Shown here piece by piece: positions 46,103 through 55,108 of a stretch of DNA of 64,000 bases. Position numbers and translations under genes: made by a program. This stretch comes from Actinomycetota bacterium (GTDB lineage Bacteria; Actinomycetota; Actinomycetes; Actinomycetales; Microbacteriaceae), in assembly GCA_947449765.1 (NCBI GenBank), contig CANFSP010000007.1, forward strand, positions 20,414-84,413, read 5' to 3'. The notes beneath the pieces are model-generated. The model did not search any database. It had not been told where the DNA came from and saw nothing but the letters and a program-made list of their open reading frames with translations. Numbering within the stretch: position 1 is the first letter of the stretch; every line of letters begins with the position of its first letter.

Positions 46103-46174
46103 TGCCCCTGGAGGGACTCGAACCCCCAACCCTTTCCTTAGGACGGAACTGCTCTTCCATTGAGCTACAGAGGC
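46103..46174 (-). tRNA. tRNA-Arg (anticodon CCT)
   Basis: The 72-nt cloverleaf has acceptor stem GCCTCTG/CAGGGGC, D-stem GCTC/GAGC, an anticodon loop GTCCTAA with CCT preceded by U33, T-stem GGGGG/CCCTC and loop TTCGAGT. One mismatch (G-A) is present at the top of the anticodon stem. CCA is not encoded. Its 3' end is duplicated 140 bp away. Confidence 0.93.
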
Positions 46175-46255
46175 GCTGGTCTCTTCAGTGTATCGAGGGC
46201 GTGCAGAAAAACGTGGGCTAGCTCAACCTGACGGCCGGGCTAGCCCACGTGAACC

Positions 46256-47992
46256 TTAAGCCGACCAGGCTTGGGTGCCGTCGATGTACGTTGCGTTCAC
46301 CTTGATTGTGTCCCAACCGTCGGCGGCACTCGTCCACGGATCGATGTCGACCACAGCAAAGTCAGCACGTTTGCCAACTTCGAGGCTTCCGCGATCATCC
46401 GCGTGAATTTGCCACGCTGCGTTGGTCGTGATTGCGGCCAGCGCTTGTGCGGGAGTCGCACATTCTGCCGGGTTCAATACTTCTCCGTTTGCCTGCATCT
46501 GACGCATCACGGCAGTACGTGCGCTCTGCAACGGGTGTACCAGGCTGACGTTGTAATCGGAGTGCAGGCTCGGGCGAAGGCCGACCTTGTACGCGGTCGC
46601 GACGCGGTCGAGGTGGTTGGCACGCTCTGGACCAAGAATCGTGTCGCGGAATGCCGCACCCCAGTAGTAGACGTGGTTCATCAGGAAGCTCGGGTTGATG
46701 CCCGCAGCTGCCATACGGGTGAGTTGATCATCCGACGTCACCGAGCAGTGCTCAAAGCGGTGACGCAAGTCGTGCTTTCCGTAGCTTGGCAGCAGTGCCT
46801 CGAGGGTGGTCAACGCGAACTCAACGGCGCCATCACCATTTGTGTGCACCATGATTTGCCATCCGTCGTCGAGGCCCGCCTTGAACACATCGTGCAAACC
46901 TTCGGGAGTCCAGTTGGCTTGACCTCCAGTCACCTCACCGAGGTACGGTTGCTCAAAATATCCCGATCGTCCCTGGTTCGAGCCATCGGTAACAACCTTC
47001 CAGGCGTCGGCGCGAACCATCTCGTCGCCGCTGAACGGGGTAACTCCGGCGGCTTTCCAGGTGGCAGCTACGTCAACCGATGACTTGCCGTCCATCTGCG
47101 CAAACTGAGCTGTTGACACGCGCGTGGGAAGACGCTTGGCCCCGTTGAGCTGGTGGAGCATGGCGACCTCAGCTACGCCGGCGAGCGCACCTGTCGCGCC
47201 CTCTCGAAGCGACGTCACACCCTGGCTCGCGCACATGTTCAAGATTGTGGTAATTCCGGTGGCCATATCCGCTGGTGTCGGCTTGGGAAGGCTGCCGGCG
47301 ACCTTCATGATGGCTGCCGCCTCGCCGATCACTCCGTTGAGTTTTCCGTCTACACGACCAAACTTGCCGCCAACCGGGTCAGGTGTTTGGTCATTCACTC
47401 CAGCGTTCGCGAGGGCTGGTGAATTTGCATACAGATAGTGCATTGAGGCATTCATCACCATAACGGGGTTGTTCGGGGCAACCTGATCCAAAATCGTCCG
47501 AGTGAGGTCGGGCTCTCCGGGGTACAAACTCGGGTCGAAAAGCTTTGCGAGAACGTACTGGCCATCCGGAGTCTTTGCCGCAGTCTCTTTGATGCGCTCG
47601 ACGACGCTGTCGAAGGTGGGGCAGACTTCGTGCGATACATCGGTCCAAGTGAGGTTGAGCAGCGAGGTCCAAATGTGCATGTGTGGCTCGATGAGACCCG
47701 GAATGATGATGCCTTCAGGCTTGAGGATGGTCGTCGACGCCGTGGTAAGCCCCTCAACATCGGACAGCTTGCCGATGCCGATGATTTGCCCACCTGAAAT
47801 AGCCATTGCCTCGGCCGTCGGAGCCGCTGGGTTATTCGTGGTGATTGAGCCAACGACGAGCGTATCGGCGACTGCGCCTGAGGGCCGCGCAGCTGCATGG
47901 TTGGCCGGGGTGATGGTGGTTCCCGCTGTGGCCACGGGCTCACCCACGTGTGAGTGAGCAAGAGGATTAGGGGTGCAGCAGTTTTCTGACAT
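46256..47992 (-). CDS. Amidohydrolase family 3 protein (paralogue of the 5.4-kb gene)
   Basis: A 578-residue metal-dependent hydrolase of the same group as the product at 5388-7094. The N-terminus (about 1-45) is unusual, with two adjacent cysteines (MSENCCTPNP) and an Ala/Thr-rich lead. The metal motif is PGLIEPHMHIW, with His-x-His. The late catalytic Asp is in LHSDYNVSLVHPLQSART, and the end has GSLEVGKRADFAVVDIDPW. The substrate is unknown. It stands alone, with no transporter next to it. Confidence 0.85.
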   Translation of the reverse strand: MSENCCTPNPLAHSHVGEPVATAGTTITPANHAAARPSGAVADTLVVGSITTNNPAAPTAEAMAISGGQIIGIGKLSDVEGLTTASTTILKPEGIIIPGLIEPHMHIWTSLLNLTWTDVSHEVCPTFDSVVERIKETAAKTPDGQYVLAKLFDPSLYPGEPDLTRTILDQVAPNNPVMVMNASMHYLYANSPALANAGVNDQTPDPVGGKFGRVDGKLNGVIGEAAAIMKVAGSLPKPTPADMATGITTILNMCASQGVTSLREGATGALAGVAEVAMLHQLNGAKRLPTRVSTAQFAQMDGKSSVDVAATWKAAGVTPFSGDEMVRADAWKVVTDGSNQGRSGYFEQPYLGEVTGGQANWTPEGLHDVFKAGLDDGWQIMVHTNGDGAVEFALTTLEALLPSYGKHDLRHRFEHCSVTSDDQLTRMAAAGINPSFLMNHVYYWGAAFRDTILGPERANHLDRVATAYKVGLRPSLHSDYNVSLVHPLQSARTAVMRQMQANGEVLNPAECATPAQALAAITTNAAWQIHADDRGSLEVGKRADFAVVDIDPWTSAADGWDTIKVNATYIDGTQAWSA

Positions 47993-48145
47993 GTTTTCTC
48001 CAAGACGAGTGGTGTTTTCAAACTAGCAGGAAGTTTTAAATGGGTGACGACGAATTCTCACGCGCACGCTACATCGAAGAAGCAGCGTAAGGATGGCACA
48101 CGCTAATCCCACCCACACATGAAGGGCGCGGCTTGCCCGTGAGAT

Positions 48146-48643
48146 TCAGGCCGCTTGACCGAGATAGTCATCCCAATCGGGCTCACGACGCTCAAGCCCG
48201 AGGGCAAACCACGTGGGGCCGACGGGCATCTTGGGTGCGACGCGCAACTGCCATCCCATCTCTTTCGGCGTGCGATCACTCTTGATGTTGTTGCATTTGA
48301 AACAACATGCGACGAGGTTGTCCCAGGTGTCCGCACCGCCGCGAGATTTGGGAACGACGTGGTCAATCGTGTTCGCTGCCGCCGCACAGTACGCACATCG
48401 ATGGCCGTCTCTGCGGAGCACTCCCCGGCGGGTAACCGGCACGCGACGAGCGTACGGGACCTTAACGTACCGGCTAAGCACGATCACGGACGGTCGGTCG
48501 AATGACGTATTAGCAGCGAGGATGGGGTGCTCATCATCCGCTTTGATCACGGTTGCCTTGTTGTTCAGCACGAGCATCAGTGCTCGGCGAAACGAGACAA
48601 CGGCGAGCGGTTCGAAGCCGGCGTTAAGAACAAGAGTGCGCAC
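48146..48643 (-). CDS. HNH endonuclease family protein
   Basis: A 165-residue protein from the GTG at 48643, preceded by GAAGGAG; the longer frame to 48736 runs through the terminator and is not used. The N-terminal RTLVLNAGFEPLAVVSFRRALMLVL is followed by an HNH core, CAYC-(11)-DHVVPKSRGGADTWDNLVACCFKCNNIKSD, with four zinc cysteines and the catalytic His. Proteins of this type are widespread single genes in actinobacteria and are not usually tied to restriction systems. Confidence 0.88.
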   Translation of the reverse strand: MRTLVLNAGFEPLAVVSFRRALMLVLNNKATVIKADDEHPILAANTSFDRPSVIVLSRYVKVPYARRVPVTRRGVLRRDGHRCAYCAAAANTIDHVVPKSRGGADTWDNLVACCFKCNNIKSDRTPKEMGWQLRVAPKMPVGPTWFALGLERREPDWDDYLGQAA

Positions 48644-49003
48644 GGTGGATGACTCCTTCGACGTGGCCTGCGTGGCTCGCAGACAGGGCGAACATAGTGT
48701 GTTGCGTCGACACTCGTCGGGGCACAAAAAAGGCACTGTCTAAAACAGACAGTGCCGGGGAGTGCACGCGAGACTCGCTGAAGCGGCGTTGACCGCGTAT
48801 GAGCTCGTGGATTCTCGGTTGAGGTTGTCGGCTTCCGAAAGCAGCTGACAGCGCAAACAGCTCCCTGCCCATGGAGTGGGTGTGAAGTCTGTTCAACACG
48901 AGAAATCCCAACAGGTGTGAAGGAACGCTTGCTTTACGCTAACCCAGGAAGCTACCAAATGTGCGCAAGCACAGGGTGTCAGCCGGCGCGTCGAAGTGAA
49001 CAT
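48644..49003. other. 360-bp gap between the HNH gene and the DtxR-type regulator
   Basis: It holds the HNH ribosome binding site and, at 48726-48756, a minus-strand terminator. An open frame across 48624-48911 on the minus strand crosses that terminator and looks non-coding. A TTGGTA-16-TAAAGC promoter-like pair on the minus strand about 200 bases before the terminator could make a small RNA, but this is weak. Confidence 0.5.
48726..48756 (-). terminator. Intrinsic terminator downstream of the DtxR-type gene
   Basis: Perfect 10-bp arms GGCACTGTCT (48732-48741) and AGACAGTGCC (48747-48756) are followed on the minus strand by a run of six T. It shields the HNH gene from transcription coming from dtxR. 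Confidence 0.8.
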
Positions 49004-49714
49004 TTAGTCAATCGGTTCGACGAAGAGGTGAATAGCAACGTCTTGCTCAATGTCGATCTCGCACACCGTGCCATTGACTTCGCTGACGATGTGGACATTG
49101 AGTCCTCCAGTCGGTCGCGAGCATTCGAGCACGGCATCCGGCACGATGCCGGCTTCCCGAAGCATGACAAGAAGTGCCACATCCGATTGGATGGGCTCCC
49201 CCAAACGACGCAAGACACCGCGAACGACCCGTCCGTCCTTGGGTGTGTACTTATCGACACTCTCCACGCCAAAACTAAATGGGGTCGTCGCTGGCTGACC
49301 GAGCTCGTCCAGCCCTGGGATGGGATTCCCGTACGGCGACTGTGTGGGGTTTCCTAGCATCGCGAGAATTTTACGTTCGACATGCTCACTCATCACGTGT
49401 TCCCAGCGACAGGCCTCCTCGTGAACGAGTTCCCATTCGAGCCCAATGACGTCCGCGAGCAGGCGTTCGGCAATGCGGTGCTTGCGCATCACGTGAATTG
49501 CCGTGCTTCGCCCCAAGTCGGTGAGGCTCAGTGTGCGGTCTTCACCCACGAGAACGAGATCGTCCCGCTCCATTCGCGCGATGGTCTGGGAGACGGTCGG
49601 ACCTGAGTGTCCGAGCCGATCGGCAATACGCGCCCGCATCGGAACAAAGCCTTCTTCTTCAAGCTCCAAAATGGTTCGCAAATACATCTCTGTGGTGTCA
49701 ATCAGATCTGTCAT
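49004..49714 (-). CDS. DtxR/MntR-family metal-dependent regulator
   Basis: A 236-residue repressor. The N-terminal winged helix (about 1-65) has MTDLIDTTEMYLRTILELEEEG and GHSGPTVSQTIARMERDDLV. The metal-binding/dimerisation domain follows, with HVMRKHRIAERLLADVIGL and CRWEHVMSEHVERKI, and then an SH3-like C-terminus. Whether it senses iron or manganese is not clear. No metal-transport gene is adjacent; it is divergent from serC. Confidence 0.88.
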   Translation of the reverse strand: MTDLIDTTEMYLRTILELEEEGFVPMRARIADRLGHSGPTVSQTIARMERDDLVLVGEDRTLSLTDLGRSTAIHVMRKHRIAERLLADVIGLEWELVHEEACRWEHVMSEHVERKILAMLGNPTQSPYGNPIPGLDELGQPATTPFSFGVESVDKYTPKDGRVVRGVLRRLGEPIQSDVALLVMLREAGIVPDAVLECSRPTGGLNVHIVSEVNGTVCEIDIEQDVAIHLFVEPID

Positions 49715-49833
49715 TGCCAGTCCCCGAGCCTCAAGTCGAGCGTGATGTACGCCGTAAGTTAGGTAACCCTCAGTCTATGACGCGGCACGGCGGCATCGAT
49801 TCCGCTCTGGTTCGGGTGACCTGAATCCACCGG

Positions 49834-49839
49834 TAAATT
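49834..49839 (+). promoter_or_regulatory. Leaderless -10 element of serC
   Basis: TAAATT lies exactly 6 bases before the ATG at 49846, with no ribosome binding site. Confidence 0.6.
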
Positions 49840-49842
49840 TGA

Positions 49843-50958
<1,116 letters not shown>

Positions 50959-50976
50959 GAATTTTTCGAACAAATG

Positions 50977-51014
50977 ACTGTGGGCCCCGACTTTCGTCGA
51001 GGCCCACAGTTTTG
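50977..51014 (+). terminator. Terminator of serC, possibly shared with the convergent rhodopsin gene
   Basis: ACTGTGGGCC plus CGAC (50977-50991) pairs with GTCG plus GGCCCACAGT (50996-51010) across a TTTC loop and is followed by TTTT. Confidence 0.85.
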
Positions 51015-51028
51015 GTTGAGTGAACGGA

Positions 51029-51739
51029 CTACGCCTTCTTGGCAGCCCGAACAGCAACGATGCCGAATCCAACCTTGTTGAGCACGTCGGCTACAACATA
51101 GATCAGCGCGGCAACAGCTGCAGCGGTTCCGACGTCAGCTCCACCGATGTGCATGAACTGCTGGATAGCAGTTGCCAACGGGTAGATAGCCCAGCCGATG
51201 ACGACAAAGAGTCGCATCGTCTTGACCGCCTGCTGAGCGAACGGGGCACCCTTGTCGACCTTGACCTGGAAGACCATGAGCACGATCCAAAGCCAGGCAA
51301 GAACCGAAATGATGAACCAGACGTAAGCAGCAACGCTTCCGGGAACCGAGATCTCACCGAGGAAGCCGGTGACAATCATGACGAGGTCAACCAGAACAAG
51401 ACGCGTGACCAATCCCTTGGTGGCACCTCCCGCAATGGCCACGATGAGACCGAACTCAACAAGGAGCAACGGTGTCGTGATGACCCAGTCAATGTAGCGA
51501 AGCGGAACAGTCTCAGCGATCTGCGCTGCTCCGATTTCGCCACCGGGGAACCCGACCACGTCTTTCATGACGTAGTAGAGAATTGCTGCCACGAATGCGA
51601 TAACTGCCGCATACGTCGCAACGGAACGGTGCTCAGGCTTTAAGTCGTTGCGCTCCATGAAGAAGTAGAACGCACCGGCCGCCATGGCGACGAACCCGAG
51701 CATGAACATGTTTTGAGTAACTGAGAGAAGCAGATCCAA
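51029..51739 (-). CDS. Microbial rhodopsin, predicted green-absorbing proton pump
   Basis: A seven-helix retinal protein that should pump protons outward in light. I favour the TTG at 51739 (AAAGG about 7 bases before; 236 residues) over the GTG at 51769. In the longer numbering, helix C reads RYIDWVITTPLLLVEF: R91, proton acceptor D94, T98, Leu at the spectral-tuning site (102) and donor E105, a DTE motif. The Schiff-base Lys is K232 (ADVLNKVGFG), with counter-ion D228. Helix B has no His corresponding to proteorhodopsin H75; the segment is AAILYYVMK. Helix E is bulky (VWFII), so a carotenoid antenna window is not expected. No carotenoid or blh gene is in the window. Confidence 0.92.
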   Translation of the reverse strand: MDLLLSVTQNMFMLGFVAMAAGAFYFFMERNDLKPEHRSVATYAAVIAFVAAILYYVMKDVVGFPGGEIGAAQIAETVPLRYIDWVITTPLLLVEFGLIVAIAGGATKGLVTRLVLVDLVMIVTGFLGEISVPGSVAAYVWFIISVLAWLWIVLMVFQVKVDKGAPFAQQAVKTMRLFVVIGWAIYPLATAIQQFMHIGGADVGTAAAVAALIYVVADVLNKVGFGIVAVRAAKKA

Positions 51740-51874
51740 GGAACTACCTTTCGCTTGCCCGAAGCTCACACAGCTTTGTGTAAACCGAACCGGGTTGTCT
51801 CTGAACCTACTCGCCTCAGTCCAAGATGAAAAGATGCTGAGAGAGGAAATTTAGGTACGAGAAAACAGATACAA

Positions 51875-52495
51875 TCAGCGCTCGTTGAGCGAGCCACCCT
51901 CGGACTCGTCATCATCATCCGACTCTTCATCGTCATCATCCGACTCGTCATCATCATCCGACTCATTGTCCAACTCATCGTCGTCATCGGACTCGTCGTC
52001 GTCATCGGACTCATCATCATCATCCGACTCATCATCCGACTCGTCGTCGTCATCGTCATCGTCATCGAACGGATCGACACCCGTCTCGGCCTCAATCTCG
52101 GCTTTGACCTGAGCGAGAGCTGCTTCTTCGTCTATGCCGGCTTGCTTTTGTGCCTCGAGATATTCCGCGAGTCGTTGGGACCACGGCACCCAGTCAGGTG
52201 CCAGGAGCGCACCCTCCATCGGGGTAAGTTCTGCTTCCAACACGCTGGGATCGCCTGGTTCGAGCTCGGCCATGGACACCGTCCACTCCCACGCCACATA
52301 TCCCGGTAACGCATTGGCGAAGTGCAGCGTGAAGGCGCCATCCTCGTGGTCAACGCGCCTCAAAAAAGCGCCAATCGACGACGCTCGAGTGATCTCACCC
52401 AGGGCGGCAAGGGCTCGCTCGCGCTGAATCTCACTCAGTGGTTCGGCCGAGACAACGGCATGACCGGCGTTAGGCACTAATCCAGAATCCGACAC
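51875..52495 (-). CDS. DUF3027 family protein with long Asp/Ser/Glu C-terminal tail
   Basis: A 206-residue protein. Residues 1-140 fit the actinobacterial DUF3027 domain (YVAWEWTVSMAELEPGD, LEAELTPMEGALLAPDWVPWSQRL). About 60 residues of almost pure Asp with Ser and Glu follow, ending EGGSLNER. The tail is encoded by imperfect GAC/GAT/TCC triplet repeats and is probably length-variable. The neighbouring cold-shock gene and the XPB pair are a familiar actinobacterial grouping. Function unknown. Confidence 0.8.
   Translation of the reverse strand: MSDSGLVPNAGHAVVSAEPLSEIQRERALAALGEITRASSIGAFLRRVDHEDGAFTLHFANALPGYVAWEWTVSMAELEPGDPSVLEAELTPMEGALLAPDWVPWSQRLAEYLEAQKQAGIDEEAALAQVKAEIEAETGVDPFDDDDDDDDESDDESDDDDESDDDDESDDDDELDNESDDDDESDDDDEESDDDDESEGGSLNER
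51900..52075. repeat. Triplet-type low-complexity tract encoding the acidic tail
   Basis: Imperfect repeats of GTCGTCATCGGACTC and GTCATCATCCGACTC type on the plus strand encode Asp/Ser/Glu runs in the DUF3027 gene. The period is about 15-18 bases, so slippage would keep the frame in most cases. Confidence 0.8.
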
Positions 52496-52503
52496 GAACG
52501 CGC

Positions 52504-52881
52504 TTAGCTGTCGAGTTCGTCGGCGACACGGCGAAGGACAGAGGCGACCTTGCTCCCATGACTCTTGTCTGGATACTGCCCACGCTTCAAACTCGAACCG
52601 ATGCCGTCCAGAAGTCGGATGAGGTCTTCAACGATGACCGCCATGTCGTCAGCGGGCTTGCGGTTCAACTTGACCACGGACGGTGCGTCGATCAACCGAA
52701 CATTCATCGCCTGAGGACCACGTTTGCCCGCGATGACACTGAACTCTATGCGGGAGCCCTGTCGCACACGAACATTTTCCGGGAGAGCCGAAGCGTGCAA
52801 GAAAACCTCGTCACCTTCGTCGGACGCGATGAAACCAAAACCTTTGTCGTCATCGTAAAACTTAACTTTGCCGGTAGGCAT
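52504..52881 (-). CDS. Cold-shock domain protein with C-terminal extension
   Basis: A 125-residue protein from the ATG at 52881. Residues 1-65 form a cold-shock domain (GKVKFYDDDKGFGFIASDEGDEVFLHASAL) with the RNP-type KGFGFI and VFLH motifs for single-stranded nucleic acid. The C-terminal half (KPADDMAVIVEDLIRLLDGIGSSLKRG) is a helical extension not found in the 67-residue CspA paralogue at 62316. The stop lies 8 bases before the DUF3027 start, so both are probably one transcript. Confidence 0.88.
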   Translation of the reverse strand: MPTGKVKFYDDDKGFGFIASDEGDEVFLHASALPENVRVRQGSRIEFSVIAGKRGPQAMNVRLIDAPSVVKLNRKPADDMAVIVEDLIRLLDGIGSSLKRGQYPDKSHGSKVASVLRRVADELDS

Positions 52882-52940
52882 GACATACTCCCTGATTGTG
52901 CGGTGCCGTCCCAGTTTACCCGCCCGACACATTCGCAACT

Positions 52941-52946
52941 TATCCT
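52941..52946 (+). promoter_or_regulatory. Leaderless -10 element of the two-TM protein gene
   Basis: TATCCT lies exactly 6 bases before the ATG at 52953. Confidence 0.6.
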
Positions 52947-52952
52947 GTAGGG

Positions 52953-53255
52953 ATGGCCCAGCGTAAGAACTCTCCCACCCCACAAGCACCAACCCGCGAA
53001 ACGACTCGGACTGAGCGCATCCTGGCGTACATGGTTTTCAGCTCAATCGGTTTGTCGGTGCTGTGTTTTCTCGCCGTCATCATTGGCACTCCACTCGGCT
53101 GGGTTCACCCCGATCAGAGCGTGTGGGCAACAATCATCATCTTGCCGTTGGTCGGCTTGCCAATAGGTTTCGTGCTCATCATCGTGCTCATCGTGATTAA
53201 TGCCGTTCGTCGTTCACGCGACAACCGTATGACGACTTCGGGTGGCTCGCGCTAG
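52953..53255 (+). CDS. Small two-TM membrane protein of unknown function
   Basis: A 100-residue protein from the ATG at 52953. A polar N-terminus (about 1-24) is followed by two TMs (about 25-47 and 60-85) and a basic cytoplasmic end (RRSRDNR). It may be of the DUF2530 type seen in this neighbourhood in other actinobacteria, but I cannot confirm that. It lies 18 bases before the helicase-associated gene. Confidence 0.65.
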   Translation: MAQRKNSPTPQAPTRETTRTERILAYMVFSSIGLSVLCFLAVIIGTPLGWVHPDQSVWATIIILPLVGLPIGFVLIIVLIVINAVRRSRDNRMTTSGGSR

Positions 53256-53273
53256 TCGCGCGAGACCAACACG

Positions 53274-55097
53274 ATGCACGACACTCTCACTCTGGTTGGC
53301 GCTCTTGCCTCTCTCACACGAGCAGATCTTCAGCGGGCACTTGAAATCCGCCTCAACAATACAATTGGTCTGAAGGACTGGTTCGATCTGGCGGATGCGC
53401 TGCTCGCGACGCCCGCCATCGACGCGGCTCTCGCCCGGCTCTCGCGAACTCAACTTCTCGAACTGGCACATGGTTCTGCGGCCTGCAGTGTCGCAACCCT
53501 CGCTTCTCTGACAAGTCTTGCCTGTGCAACAGAGGAGGGTGTGCTTGGTGCGGTATTTACCCGAGCAAGCGAGCGAGCCGCGCTCCTCAGTGCTGAGACG
53601 GGCGGACTCGATTCCTCACCACTTGACCTCCCCTCACGAAAAAGCAATCCCCCACACGAAAACGCCCTGCATCAACGAGCCATAGAAATAACTGTCAAAG
53701 TTGACGAGCTACGCGATCTGGTGAATCAGACCGGACTTCGCTCCGTAGTTCGCGGACCATTCGGTGGCCCCGGGGTCAGCGTTGGAGACCTGGCTCGTCT
53801 CGCGGCAACACTGACATCGCCGAGTGAGAGTGTGATGGATGCGGCCGAGCTCGTCGAACTTGCTCGCCTCACCGGCCTGTTGACTGTCTTTGACAATCAT
53901 TGGCACGCCAGTGACTCGCTCGAGTGGGAAGAATCAGACAGCGCAGAACGGTGGATTCTCCTCGCTCACGGTTGGAAAGAATCCTTGTCCCCTGAATTGA
54001 GGGATGTTCTCGCCACCCGGCACGACTGGTCGAGTGACCCGGTTTCTCCCACGGGACTGAACAGCTATCTCGACTGGTTGTACCCGCTTGACTCGTCTTG
54101 GATTACCGCGGAACTGGAGTGGCAACTCCACCTTGCGGACCTTTTGGCGCTTCGTGATGACGGACAACAATCCACCCTTGCCACGATGCTGCTCACTGAC
54201 CAATACGATGCCCTTCGATCCACGATCCGGGGCGCACAGCCAGCGCATATCGACTCGGTCATCATCCAGAGCGACCTAACGATTATTGCTCCAGGCCCCC
54301 TCCGCCCAGATCTCGAGACTCAACTTCGAAACATCGCGCGTATTGAGTCCCGTCAAACGGCGTCCACATATCGCCTCTCGTCTGACCTCATTTCGCACAG
54401 CATGGATCAGGGGCTCCACGCCAGTGAGATTGTCGCGTTCTTGACTAGCCTCAGTTCAACCGGCGTTCCTCAACCAGTGTTGTATCTCATCAACGACATC
54501 GGGTCTAAGCACGGGAGCGTTCGCGTGAGCCCGCTCGCACAAGGCGAGATTGCGTTACCGGGAGGCTCGCGTATCACTTGCAGTAGCGACGTCCTCACGG
54601 CACAAATACGCGCGGACTCGTCGTTGCGACAGTTGGGACTCACACCGGATGGCAGCGATGCCCTGGCCACCACGAGCCGCTTCGACACCGACGTCGTGAT
54701 GCGCTTGCTCACAAACGCCAAGTACCCCGCCGTGTTAGAAAATGAAGCGGGCGAGATTGTTCCCTGGCGCACACGAATCATCGGACGGTTCGCCGCAAAC
54801 GGAAAACGAAGCATCGTCGAGCCTAAGGTCAGCGCCGGCCCCTTCTCCGCACTCCTCGATCGGCTGGAGGGCGTCAACCCGTCAACCGACGAAGCGTGGA
54901 TGACGCGCTCGATTGAGCTGGCCGTGCGCAACAAGACACCGCTGGTCGTCGTCGTCGCCATGACTGACGGCAGTGAGCGGGAGTTCCTCATTGAGCCCAA
55001 GAGCCTGAGCAACGGACGCTTGCGCGGCCTCGATCAACGCAGCGAAGTAGAACGCACCATTCCGGTCGCGAATGTGACCGCCTTGAGAAGCGAGTAG
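53274..55097 (+). CDS. Helicase-associated XPB/Ssl2-like N-terminal domain protein
   Basis: A 607-residue protein of the actinobacterial helicase_C_3 type that sits beside XPB. Features are an N-terminal helical/winged-helix region (LTRADLQRALEIRLNNTIGLKDWFDLADALL) and a C-terminal part with VIIQSDLTIIAPGPLRPDLETQLRNIARIESRQTASTYRLS and VPWRTRIIGRF. It has no Walker motifs, so it is not itself an ATPase. It probably works with the XPB helicase 11 bases downstream. Confidence 0.82.
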   Translation: MHDTLTLVGALASLTRADLQRALEIRLNNTIGLKDWFDLADALLATPAIDAALARLSRTQLLELAHGSAACSVATLASLTSLACATEEGVLGAVFTRASERAALLSAETGGLDSSPLDLPSRKSNPPHENALHQRAIEITVKVDELRDLVNQTGLRSVVRGPFGGPGVSVGDLARLAATLTSPSESVMDAAELVELARLTGLLTVFDNHWHASDSLEWEESDSAERWILLAHGWKESLSPELRDVLATRHDWSSDPVSPTGLNSYLDWLYPLDSSWITAELEWQLHLADLLALRDDGQQSTLATMLLTDQYDALRSTIRGAQPAHIDSVIIQSDLTIIAPGPLRPDLETQLRNIARIESRQTASTYRLSSDLISHSMDQGLHASEIVAFLTSLSSTGVPQPVLYLINDIGSKHGSVRVSPLAQGEIALPGGSRITCSSDVLTAQIRADSSLRQLGLTPDGSDALATTSRFDTDVVMRLLTNAKYPAVLENEAGEIVPWRTRIIGRFAANGKRSIVEPKVSAGPFSALLDRLEGVNPSTDEAWMTRSIELAVRNKTPLVVVVAMTDGSEREFLIEPKSLSNGRLRGLDQRSEVERTIPVANVTALRSE

Positions 55098-55108
55098 CCT
55101 AGAAAGCT

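Larger units (their letters stand above)
45836..46115. repeat. 140-bp tandem duplication ending in the tRNA-Arg 3' end
   Basis: Bases 45836-45975 and 45976-46115 are identical except for one base (GTACCC against GTGCCC in the middle). The unit carries an intrinsic terminator and, at its right edge, the last 13 bases of the tRNA-Arg gene (TGCCCCTGGAGGG on the plus strand). The second copy is continuous with the complete tRNA. With the flanks it fills the stretch 45773-46102, which otherwise contains no gene I can support. Confidence 0.93.

Noticed and set aside
45836..46115. Two 140-bp repeats considered as a CRISPR-like or mobile-element signal
   Set aside because: Only two abutting copies, no spacers, no transposase or integrase; best read as a tandem duplication at a tRNA end.
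48624..48911. 95-codon minus-strand frame upstream of the HNH gene
   Set aside because: It runs through a strong intrinsic terminator and into the HNH gene, with no protein-like pattern.
49755..49772. DtxR-box-like TAAGTTAGGTAACCCTCA between the DtxR-type gene and serC
   Set aside because: The dyad is poor and matches the iron-box consensus at too few positions to call an operator.
51900..52075. Short periodic repeats considered as a CRISPR array
   Set aside because: They are in-frame acidic codons within a coding sequence, with no unique spacers.
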